From Planctomycetota bacterium (GTDB lineage Bacteria; Planctomycetota; UBA1135), in the NCBI GenBank assembly GCA_008501825.1, contig QQUA01000012.1, forward strand, positions 62,001-126,000: DNA of 64,000 nucleotides, in the 5' to 3' direction. Shown piece after piece: positions 1-10,309 of this stretch. Under the pieces are notes generated by a model. That model was not told the DNA's origin. It saw nothing but the letters and a program-made list of their open reading frames with translations, and searched no databases. The position numbers and the translations under genes were made by a program. The first letter of the stretch is position 1, and every line of letters starts with the position of its first letter.

Positions 1-2725
<2,725 letters not shown>

Positions 2726-2729
<4 letters not shown>

Positions 2730-5290
2730 ATCCGCGGCGTTGGTTTCTCCGGCTTTATCGCCTTGGAATATTCGTGGCGGCGGTGGCTTTGCTCCATCAG
2801 GCTGGTTCGCTTCAAGGTGATCCAGAGCAAGCCAACGAGCTTTTATCCAAAGTTCGGCCATGGCTTCCGGAAGCGGCTTCCTTGCGAATGCACGATGCCA
2901 AAGCGGGAATTTGGAGAATCTTGAACCGCCGCGGGGATCCACTGGGTTCCGTGATGCAAACGGCTCCCTTTACTAATGATCTAATCGGCTATAGTGGATC
3001 GAATGACGTTTTGATTGTTCAAGATTTGCAAGAAAATATTCTTGGACTTGAGTTATTGCATGGCGGAGATAGCCATGAACACGTGATCGCGGTTCGAAAC
3101 AATGCTGATTTTTGGAGCAGCTTGTCGGAGTGGTCGCCGGGGGGGTCTGCTGGGCTGGAAGTCGATGCCGTGTCCGGGTCCACTTTGACCAGTTTGGCTA
3201 TCGCCGAAGCTGTCGAAACCCGCCTATCCGGCCGGCGTCGTTCCCTCCGTTTTCCGGAGCCGGTTGCGGTGGAAGAGGCTCGTTTTCTTTTTCCGCTCGC
3301 TTTTCGGTTGGAAGGCGAGGAGGAGCGACATCACCTCAAAGTTTTCGACCAAAATGGAGTTCATTTAGGAAATTTGTTGCGCACTTCTCCTTTTGCAGAA
3401 AGCGTTCGCGGGTACGCCGGACCCACTGAAGTATTGCTCGCCTTGAGCCCTGATCTCACTCGACTTGTGGGGATCCGAATGCGCACAAGCTATGACACGC
3501 CTGAATATGTCCAGCGACTTCAAGATCAGCCATCTTTTTGGCAAGACTTGGCCGGAATACCGGTGGAGAAATGGCCGGATTTGGACTACCGAGAGAAGAG
3601 GTTGGAAGGGGTTTCCGGGGCTACTCAAACCAGCTATGCCGTGGTCGAAAGCATTCGGCGCCGTTTGACTTCGCTGAAGAACGAACCCAATGAAACATTT
3701 CAATTTCGCTTTGCTCCAGAGGGAATCCTTTTAGCATTTTTTCTCGCTTCACTTTGGATGAATTTTGGAGCTTGGCGGCGTCATCGAGGCCGGCGTCGAG
3801 TGTGGCAATGGATTTTGATTGCGGGATTGGGTTTATATTTGGGACAGTTCTTGACCTTGGCTTGGATTGCAGGTTGGGCTCGTGAGGGATATTGGCTTTC
3901 GTCCAATGTTTGGATCCCCTTGTTTATGTTGGGCTGCTTGGCGGTTCCTCTTTTCAGTGGAAAATCGCATTATTGTCGCAGTCTCTGCCCTCATGGCGCG
4001 GCTCAAGAGCAGCTCCTCCTAGTCGGAAAATTTCGCCGGCAGATGTCTGCAAGTCTCCGCCGGAAGTTGCGCAGTCTTCCGGCTTTGTTGCTGATCGCAG
4101 CCTGGTTGCTTGCCCTAAAGAAGCCGGGATTCGATCTGACTATGTTGGAAGCTTTTGACGGATGGGTGCTTTGGGTCGGCGCCGGAATTTCCTTTGCTCT
4201 TGCCATCCTTGGGTTGTTGGCCTCTCTCTTTTGGCCCATGGCCTATTGCCGATTTGCCTGTCCGACCGGCGCCCTTCTGAAATTCCTTCAGGGAAGTGGT
4301 CGGCGGGACCACTGGCGTAGGGCGGATAGTTTGGCCTTGGGAGGCATGTTTATAGGCCTGTTTCTCTGGCAGACTCAGTTTTCCATTGGGGAGTCTGGGA
4401 GCGAAGGCGCGAATTCACGGCAGGCTCCGGCCTTCTTGCAAGGGCATGCTTTTGGAACCACTTGGCAAATTAAGTTAAGAGGGGAGGTGGAACACGATCA
4501 AGTTCTCCGAGCCGATCTGCGAAGGGAGGTGGATCGAATTGAAAAGCAATTTTCAAGCTGGCGCCCCAATTCGGAGACTTCGGTATTCAATCGCAGCGAA
4601 AGTACGTTGCCGATCGAAGTGTCGACCGAATTCCTGGAGCTAGTGCAATTTGGTTTGCAGTTAAGCCAATGGACCAATGGAGCTTTCGATCTGACCGTAG
4701 CTCCTTGGGTAGACGCCTGGGGAGCCGGTCCAGCCGGAGAACAAGATTCGCAACCGGCGGTTCAAGAGTTATCTGATTTGCGAGACCGAATCGGATGGCA
4801 AAAATTGAAAGTGGATCCCGAGTTTCGAACCTTGCAGAAATTGCATCCTGAACTGCGCCTGGATCTTGGCGCCTTATTGCAAGGATATGCTGTCGATCGG
4901 ATTGCCGATATTTTGTTGCAATCCGGGGTGGAAGAAGCTTTGATCGAAGTCGGAGGCGAATTGAGAGCCTTGGGAAGTTGGGCTGTAGCGATCGAAGATC
5001 CCCGAAGCCCCGGTCGCTTTCTGTATTCGGGTTCGTTGACCAATGCTTCCCTTGCAACCACCGGTTTATATCGGAATTCCAATCACTTGATCTCCACGAA
5101 AACGGCCAAGCCGGTGGAGGCACCTTGGCTGCTTTGTTCCGTGGAAGCTGTGGCATGTTTGCAGGCAGACGGTTGGGCCACGGCTCTATTTACGAGTTCA
5201 GAAGGTGCGCTGGAGCTGGTGGAGCGGCATGGGTTGAGGGTTTGGTTGTTGGATTCGGAGGGGCTCCTCCATGAAACTGGCACAAACTAA
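2726..5290 (+). CDS. Membrane redox flavoprotein: two FMN-binding domains, CxxxCP polyferredoxin-like core and fused ApbE flavin transferase
   Basis: The chosen start is GTG 2726, which overlaps the previous TGA (GTGA) and gives 854 residues with a signal anchor at 10-25. Two FMN-binding domains follow, each with the covalent-flavinylation motif: SGST at 150-153 (acceptor T153) and SGAT at 297-300 (T300). Membrane helices near 330-350, 358-383, 395-410, 450-465, 483-505 and 535-552 carry two CxxxCP motifs (C417/C421 and C508/C512), as in NosR/NapH-type Fer4_5 proteins. Residues 570-854 are an ApbE (FAD:protein FMN transferase) domain with the metal-site ADGWATAL motif at 814-821. The usual HIIDPRTG segment is degenerate (NHLISTKTAKPV). 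Inference: the protein flavinylates itself and moves electrons across the membrane. Its last five codons and stop lie inside the inverted repeat of the adjacent insertion sequence. Confidence 0.85.
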
Positions 5291-5297
5291 TGGAGGT
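5273..5297 (+). repeat. IS left terminal inverted repeat
   Basis: The 25-bp sequence starts GAAACTGGCACAAACTA and matches the reverse complement of 6387-6411 at 24 positions. It contains the TAA stop codon (5288-5290) of the upstream flavoprotein gene. Confidence 0.9.
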
Positions 5298-5377
5298 AAT
5301 TTTTAAGCCTCCGGCGTAACCAAAGCCGCCTCAAGCCGTCTGCCTAGCCGAACCCTTTTCTTTCGGAGGCACCGGCG

Positions 5378-6397
5378 ATGCCGCGTTTTCAACCCCCGCA
5401 CTGCCCCTGGGACGCCTGTCCCAGCCGCACCGATTCCGTCCCCTTCCGCTTTCAAAAACGAGGCTTCTACTGTGGCCGCCAGCAACGCAGAATCCAGCGC
5501 TTTTGGTGCCACGGCTGCCGCCGTTCCTTCTCGTCGCAAAGCTTCAAGTTCCACTATCGCCTGAAGTACGGCCGGCTCCATCTCGACTTCTGGCCGCTGG
5601 TGGTGAGCAAAGTCACCCTGCGACAAAGCGCTCGCATGCTGGGAGTGGATCGCCGCACCTTGGCTGACCGCCTGTTGCGCATGGGCGAACACGCTCGCCG
5701 CTTCCATCGCTTGCGATTACAGGAGGTGGCCGCTCGAGGCGGGCTACCGGGAGTGTTTCAACTGGATGAGTTGGAAACCTTCGAAACCGACCGCAGACTG
5801 CAGCCGGTGACCGTTCCGGTGCTGATCCACCGTGCCAAGTATTTCGTCGTTCACCTGACCGCCGGCACCTTGCCCTGCCGGGGATCGCTCCCTCCGCGGT
5901 TGAGAAAGAAGAAGGAGGAACGGGAAAAACTGTTCGGCAAGAGACGCTCGCAGTCCCGGCAAGGAGTGGAAGCATGCTTGCAGACTTTGAAGGAGGTCTT
6001 GCCTCCAAGGCAGCCGGCGGTGCTGCAAAGCGATCGCAAGAAGATCTATCCCAGCGTCTTGAAGTCGGTGTTTGGAGCCGCAGGTTTCCAGCACCTGCAG
6101 GAGTGCTCCAAGCGCAAGCGGGATCGGGGTAACCCGCTGTTTCCGATCAACCACACCCTGGCGCAGATGCGGGACAACCTCTCCCGGCTGGTGCGCCGCA
6201 ACTGGGGCCACTCCAAGAAGCGGAGTTGGCTGCGGCTGCACATGTGGCTGTGGCTTTTGTGGCGCAACTACGTGCGGCCGATCACCGCCGAGGGTGAGCC
6301 CCCGACTCCGGGGATGTTGCTGGGGGTGACTTCTCGGCGTTGGACCGCCAGGGAGCTGTTTCGGTGGAGGATCTTTTCTTCCTTCAACCTCCAATAG
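5378..6397 (+). CDS. IS1-like transposase
   Basis: This 339-residue protein starts with a zinc ribbon (CPWDAC at 9-14, C32, CHGC at 44-47) like InsA of IS1, followed by a helix-turn-helix-like segment (residues 75-105). The catalytic domain has D130 (QLDELETF) and D219 (QSDRKKIYP). The region matching the third acidic residue of IS1 transposases (IERHN) reads INHTLAQMRDNL here, with N258 at the Glu position, a substitution I recall in a related group. The ORF fills the element between the inverted repeats and looks intact. It is very arginine rich, as expected for a DNA-binding transposase. Confidence 0.85.
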   Translation: MPRFQPPHCPWDACPSRTDSVPFRFQKRGFYCGRQQRRIQRFWCHGCRRSFSSQSFKFHYRLKYGRLHLDFWPLVVSKVTLRQSARMLGVDRRTLADRLLRMGEHARRFHRLRLQEVAARGGLPGVFQLDELETFETDRRLQPVTVPVLIHRAKYFVVHLTAGTLPCRGSLPPRLRKKKEEREKLFGKRRSQSRQGVEACLQTLKEVLPPRQPAVLQSDRKKIYPSVLKSVFGAAGFQHLQECSKRKRDRGNPLFPINHTLAQMRDNLSRLVRRNWGHSKKRSWLRLHMWLWLLWRNYVRPITAEGEPPTPGMLLGVTSRRWTARELFRWRIFSSFNLQ

Positions 6398-6411
6398 TTT
6401 GTGCCAGTTTC
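6387..6411 (-). repeat. IS right terminal inverted repeat
   Basis: Reverse complement of the left repeat with one mismatch. Position 6411 also supplies the last base of the TAG stop codon of the minus-strand gene ending there. The last codons of the transposase overlap this repeat. Confidence 0.9.
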
Positions 6412-8285
6412 TAGGGGCGGCGAATAAACCGCCCCGCCCAACTCCTCACCTGACTCCCATTAAGCACGTGAAAATGCCGAATCTGTTCCAAGGAGCGGCT
6501 CTGAAAAGTACTCAAAGGCATATGCAAGATGTGGCGCTTCCGCCTTTCCGCTTCCCGGCGCACTTCCTCCGCTGGAGCCTTATCTGCCAAATGGACCACG
6601 AAAGGATCTTCAGACCAGTAAATGGCGGCTAGCAACAAGCGCTCGGACGGAGTTCGAGCTCGTTCGAATCGAGCGTCCTGCCAGATGTCCGGAAAGGGTT
6701 TGGGGGGATAGACCAGCAAATAACCGCCGTAAAAAGAACGAGCCACGCCCGGACCGATCAATCGTTCGTGGAAGTCTGTCGCATAAAAGGCCAAGGTGGA
6801 TTCGTTGTGATGTTCGGCCAGCCAAGTGCTGCGCCAGGGATAGCGAATGCCGAAATCATCTTCCTCAAAAATCACCACCAATGCACCGACACCGCCGGGA
6901 AGCCTCGGTTCTTCTTTGACGAAAACCCTCCGTTCGACCACGTCCCGCATGCTTTCCCGAAAATCGATACCATCCATCAAGGACGTGCTGAAGGGTTCGA
7001 TTTTTCGGTGCTGGACGCTGGCTAAACTAAGGGCGCGGCGGCCGACGTAATCTCGGAATCCTTCAATGACCACGTCTTCCGGCGGCCACGAACATTGCAC
7101 TCGAGGGTCCCAAGCTTGCTGCCATTGCCGTTGTCGGCGCGCATCAGGTGGGCGTTCCAGTTGCAATCGCCCGTACTCAAACTCCGATCCTGGGGTCCGG
7201 TTCCGCAATTCGAAATCAGCGTCGTCGGTGCGCCCGCGATCGGCGTTCATGGCCAGAAGCGGGTGAACCGGCTGCTCCACTTCTTGGCTGCCGTCCAAGT
7301 CCATTCTTCCATTCCACGGATAGGCGTGTGCCATTTCCAGCAAGCACAAGGCGTAATCGTTGCCAACGACTCCGCGAGCGGCGGTCACCAAGGTATAGCT
7401 GTCCGGAAGTAGCAGCTTGCGCCGCACCGTCATCTTGCGAGCGAAGTCCATCAAAACTCGGAGAGCCTGAGGATGGGCACGTTCCAGACTGCCGCCGAAC
7501 TTTTTCTGGTGCAAGGAGCGAGCTTCCAGCAACAGCGACTTCAAGGCTTGCACCGGATCAAAGGGCTCCAAGGAAATGCCGCGCCGGTGTTGCTCATAAG
7601 CTGCAACCAAATACGGCATGTCGCCCATGATGAAGGGCAAGGATCGCGGTAGCGGTTGCAGGATTTCCGTTTGCGTTGCATCCGGGCCGTCGGCATCCCA
7701 AAGTTCACCTTCGCCCTGAGCAAGAAGGCGGCGGATTTCCAACCAATGAGCCATGCCGGTCAGAAACAAGATCGGTCCTTGAATTTCAGCTTCCAATCGT
7801 CTCAAGGAAGCGGCCATGTGCCGTTCCCGGATTTCGTCTTGGCGGTTCCGCGGGTGGGCTGAAAGGGAAGGCAGACAGCTTTGAAGCCAGGCCTCCAGGC
7901 CCAAACTGTGCAAAGCATGAGGGTCCGGCATGCTGATGCCGCGACTGAGGAAATCCCCGATTTCCGCATCCACAAAGAAAACTGGAATTCGTTCACTCTT
8001 GGCAATGCGAAGCGCTTCCACCATGCCGTCTCCGGGATGCACCGGAACGAAAAAGGCCGGGGCATCCGGCTCCAAGATCGGCAGTTGTTCGCGATAAAGG
8101 ACGGCGCTGGCCACCGGCAGGGCATCCACCGCGTTCAGGACGCCCCTTTCCAAGGACGCCGGCAGTTCCACGGCAACGGCGGCAAAGGATTCGCTTAACA
8201 GCCTTCGGTGGGCTTCCATGGCGAAAGCCAGGCGGCCGTGAATCAGGGGGAGCGCGTGAACGTGGCCTTGCTGAAGCAGGCTCAC
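6411..8285 (-). CDS. TraB/ChaN-like conserved protein, operonic with a MoxR ATPase
   Basis: This 624-residue protein has no signal peptide. Its first ~190 residues resemble the TraB/PrgY/ChaN superfamily: a VAVELPASL strand with E40, a conserved RERHMAASL helix (153-161) and a TGMAH motif (176-180) at the positions where TraB-like proteins keep their conserved Glu, Arg and His. The remaining ~430 residues are not recognised. The start overlaps the stop of the MoxR-type ATPase by ATGA, so the two are translationally coupled. MoxR ATPases usually act as chaperones that assemble or activate partner proteins, so this protein is the likely client or partner. Its C-terminus may have been altered by the adjoining insertion sequence, since its stop codon is formed at the IS edge. 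Confidence 0.6.
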   Translation of the reverse strand: MSLLQQGHVHALPLIHGRLAFAMEAHRRLLSESFAAVAVELPASLERGVLNAVDALPVASAVLYREQLPILEPDAPAFFVPVHPGDGMVEALRIAKSERIPVFFVDAEIGDFLSRGISMPDPHALHSLGLEAWLQSCLPSLSAHPRNRQDEIRERHMAASLRRLEAEIQGPILFLTGMAHWLEIRRLLAQGEGELWDADGPDATQTEILQPLPRSLPFIMGDMPYLVAAYEQHRRGISLEPFDPVQALKSLLLEARSLHQKKFGGSLERAHPQALRVLMDFARKMTVRRKLLLPDSYTLVTAARGVVGNDYALCLLEMAHAYPWNGRMDLDGSQEVEQPVHPLLAMNADRGRTDDADFELRNRTPGSEFEYGRLQLERPPDARRQRQWQQAWDPRVQCSWPPEDVVIEGFRDYVGRRALSLASVQHRKIEPFSTSLMDGIDFRESMRDVVERRVFVKEEPRLPGGVGALVVIFEEDDFGIRYPWRSTWLAEHHNESTLAFYATDFHERLIGPGVARSFYGGYLLVYPPKPFPDIWQDARFERARTPSERLLLAAIYWSEDPFVVHLADKAPAEEVRREAERRKRHILHMPLSTFQSRSLEQIRHFHVLNGSQVRSWAGRFIRRP

Positions 8286-9184
8286 GGTTCTTCGTCCACT
8301 TCGTCTTCCAAAGTGCCGAACAGGCTGCCGAAGTCGATCATATTGTCTTGGATCAAGGCTTCCCGGGAGCGGGTTTCCAAATCCTCGGCGCCTTCACCCA
8401 AAACTTGACTCACGGCTTGGTGGAAAGCCTCTTCGATCGGCGTGCCTTTCACTTTTTCCAATTTCAAAGCAAAGCGCATGATATTGATGCCGTCTCGAGT
8501 GCTGTAATCCAGCCGATAACTGTGGCTTTGTTGCAGGAATTCAGCGCACATGCGCAAGAGATCGTCCGGAGCGAAATTCACGTTGTAGCGCAAAATCGCC
8601 ATTTCTTCTTCCAGGTCCGGATAACCCAAGGCGATCAGCGGCTGGATTCGGCTGAGGATATATTCCGGAATCTCATAGGTGCTGGCATCGTCGTTCATGG
8701 TGATGCAACAGCGAAAGTCGGGATGAGCTTTCAAGCGCACTCCGGCTACCAGTGAATCGACGTAGCGGCGGTGATCCAAAAGCGGAGCCAACGAAGCCCA
8801 AGATTTTTCCGGCATACGGTTGGCTTCATCCAAGATGGCCACCCCGCCTTCCACCATGGCCGAGACCAGGGCCGACGCCCGATATCGAATCTCACCGTTG
8901 GCGGCCAAAACCGGACTGACCACCAAATCTTCCGGCCGGGTATCGGCAGTGCATTGCAAGATGTAAACCGGCTTTTCCAATTCCTGGCCGGCAGCTTGGG
9001 CCAAAGTGGTTTTGCCCATGCCCGGCTTGCCAACCAGGCGCGGACAAAGCGGCAAATCATCGGCGGTCACGCTAGTCCAGCAGGCCAAGATTTGCTCCAC
9101 CAATTCCCATTGCCCGATCCATTGAACCGGAGTTTCCACCGGCTCGACCAGGTCGATATGGACGTCACCGAGATCCAGGCTCAT
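8282..9184 (-). CDS. MoxR-family AAA+ ATPase
   Basis: This 300-residue AAA_5/MoxR-type ATPase has Walker A GKPGMGKT (52-59), Walker B VAILDE (115-120) and a sensor-1 ITMND segment. It is preceded by clpS with a 4-nt gap and followed by the TraB-like gene with a 4-nt overlap, so the three genes probably form one transcript. MoxR proteins commonly sit beside VWA-domain or client genes and help them mature. No VWA gene is present here, which makes the TraB-like protein the best partner candidate. Cytoplasmic. Confidence 0.85.
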   Translation of the reverse strand: MSLDLGDVHIDLVEPVETPVQWIGQWELVEQILACWTSVTADDLPLCPRLVGKPGMGKTTLAQAAGQELEKPVYILQCTADTRPEDLVVSPVLAANGEIRYRASALVSAMVEGGVAILDEANRMPEKSWASLAPLLDHRRYVDSLVAGVRLKAHPDFRCCITMNDDASTYEIPEYILSRIQPLIALGYPDLEEEMAILRYNVNFAPDDLLRMCAEFLQQSHSYRLDYSTRDGINIMRFALKLEKVKGTPIEEAFHQAVSQVLGEGAEDLETRSREALIQDNMIDFGSLFGTLEDEVDEEP

Positions 9185-9188
9185 GGCT

Positions 9189-9518
9189 TCAGTCGTCCAC
9201 CCGTTCCAAAATGGCGGTCATCGAGCCGGAGCATTTGAGGATGCGGGGATCGGCGCCGAATTGGTGAATTTGGTCTTGTTTCAGCTCGGCGGTTTCCCGC
9301 GGCCCGGTGTAGACCGCCGCCCGGCCGGTGGCGTCCACTTCGCAGGCAAGCTCGTATCCGGTCGATTCCGGAACTCCGCAGATCTTCCTAAGCATTTCAA
9401 TTACATACTCATAGGAGTGTTCGTCGTCATCCAGCAGGACCACCTGATAACGGGGGGCCAGGTAGGTCCTAGGGATCACCTGGGGTTCGAGCACAGTGCT
9501 TCCGGTCATCCTCGTCAT
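9189..9518 (-). CDS. clpS: ClpS-like adaptor of the Clp protease
   Basis: This 109-residue protein has the ClpS core VVLLDDDEHSYEYVIEML (26-43), aligning with the NDD substrate-binding loop of E. coli ClpS (here D30-D31-D32), and a C-terminal AELKQDQIHQFG helix. ClpS delivers N-degron substrates to ClpAP/ClpCP. The conserved histidine of the E. coli pocket (H66) appears to be replaced (segment LACEVDATGRA), as I recall in planctomycete ClpS homologues, so substrate choice may differ. It is the first clearly recognisable gene of the clpS-moxR-TraB-like operon. The ATG overlaps the stop of a possible tiny upstream ORF. Confidence 0.8.
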   Translation of the reverse strand: MTRMTGSTVLEPQVIPRTYLAPRYQVVLLDDDEHSYEYVIEMLRKICGVPESTGYELACEVDATGRAAVYTGPRETAELKQDQIHQFGADPRILKCSGSMTAILERVDD

Positions 9519-9694
9519 TTTAGGCAGAGCGGAGCCAAGCCGTCACCTGCGGGGGACGGATCCTGCTTTCCACAAAAGAGGCAAGGACGGCTTAAGACCC
9601 AGGCCTTTGCCGCCGTTGAGGAGGCGGTCCGGCGGTCGATGCTGTAAATGGCCAGTGCGGCCATGGCGTCAACCGTGTCAGAAAGCCCCGCCAT
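9515..9694 (-). CDS. Possible small cysteine-containing protein upstream of clpS
   Basis: This 59-residue ORF overlaps the clpS start by ATGA. Its C-terminus has a C38-x2-C41 pair and C57, suggesting a small metal site or redox pair. The start is taken at the first ATG not overlapping the divergent H-NOX gene. No family is recognised, and the overlap could be chance, so the call is tentative. Confidence 0.3.
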   Translation of the reverse strand: MAGLSDTVDAMAALAIYSIDRRTASSTAAKAWVLSRPCLFCGKQDPSPAGDGLAPLCLK

Positions 9695-9718
9695 TAGGAT
9701 TCCAAACTGCCACAACCC

Positions 9719-10309
9719 ATGAGAGGAATCATCCTTATTGAATTCCTGCAGCAGGTCGAAGCCTTGTACGGTCAAGAAACTGCTGACAGCATCATCGAAT
9801 CCGCTCACCTGCCGTCGGAGGGAATCTACAACCCGGCGGACACCTACGATTTCCGGGAGTTGGTGCTCTTGGTCCGGGAGTTGAGCGCTCGAACCGACTT
9901 CACCGTCCAAGAGCTGCAAACTCGGTTCGGAGGACACTTATTTCAGCGCTTTGCCGAAAGCTTTCCTTACTTTCTGGAAGGAGCGGAAAGTGCTCTCCAT
10001 CTGATCGGCGGCATTCAGGACTTCCTGCGCCAGAAGGTGTTGCGTTACTACCCGGACACCGAAATGCCGGATTTCGATTGCAGTTGGAATGCCAGCGGCG
10101 AACTGGAACTCCTGTTTCGTTCTCCCCGGCCGCTGACCGACGTCGTCCACGGTTTGTTGGCGGGTTGCCTAGAACACTTTCAAGAAGAGATTCAAATTCA
10201 ACGGCGACCCATTTTGCGCGGACATCGGGACGGAGTGCTGTTCAGCTTCAAGCCGAAGTCCACTCGACAATCCCTGGCTTTACCTACTCGGCAATCTGAA
10301 AAGCCCTAA
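9719..10309 (+). CDS. Stand-alone H-NOX (heme NO-binding fold) protein, ligand residues altered
   Basis: The N-terminus MRGIILIEFLQQVEALYG, the ESAHLPSEGIYNPADTYDF segment and the YPDTEMPDF loop identify an H-NOX/HNOB fold (PF07700), 196 residues with a short basic tail. Two hallmark features deviate. The YxSxR heme-propionate motif is F133-x-S135-x-R137. The residue 29 positions upstream, where T. tengcongensis H-NOX has its heme ligand His102, is R104; the nearest histidine is H94. The protein may therefore not bind heme in the canonical way. H-NOX proteins normally sense NO or O2 and signal to kinases or cyclases, but none is adjacent here. It is divergent from the clpS operon, and its 3' end overlaps the convergent membrane-protein gene by 26 bp. 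Confidence 0.75.
   Translation: MRGIILIEFLQQVEALYGQETADSIIESAHLPSEGIYNPADTYDFRELVLLVRELSARTDFTVQELQTRFGGHLFQRFAESFPYFLEGAESALHLIGGIQDFLRQKVLRYYPDTEMPDFDCSWNASGELELLFRSPRPLTDVVHGLLAGCLEHFQEEIQIQRRPILRGHRDGVLFSFKPKSTRQSLALPTRQSEKP

Larger units (their letters stand above)
5273..6411 (+). mobile_element. IS1-like insertion sequence, about 1.14 kb, one transposase ORF
   Basis: The element is bounded by 25-bp terminal inverted repeats (24 of 25 identical) and encodes a single transposase. No target-site duplication is visible in the flanks. It sits exactly between two convergent genes; the stop codon of the left gene lies inside the left repeat, and the stop codon of the right gene uses the outermost base of the right repeat. 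The single-ORF arrangement and zinc-ribbon plus DDE layout resemble the single-ORF subgroup of the IS1 family, but the family assignment is by eye. Confidence 0.85.

Noticed and set aside
5744-6394. 216-residue minus-strand ORF inside the insertion sequence
   Set aside because: Antisense shadow of the intact transposase, with His/Gln-rich composition.
9515-9937. 140-residue version of the small ORF upstream of clpS
   Set aside because: The first 80 residues are antisense to the H-NOX gene; only the 59-residue version is considered possible.
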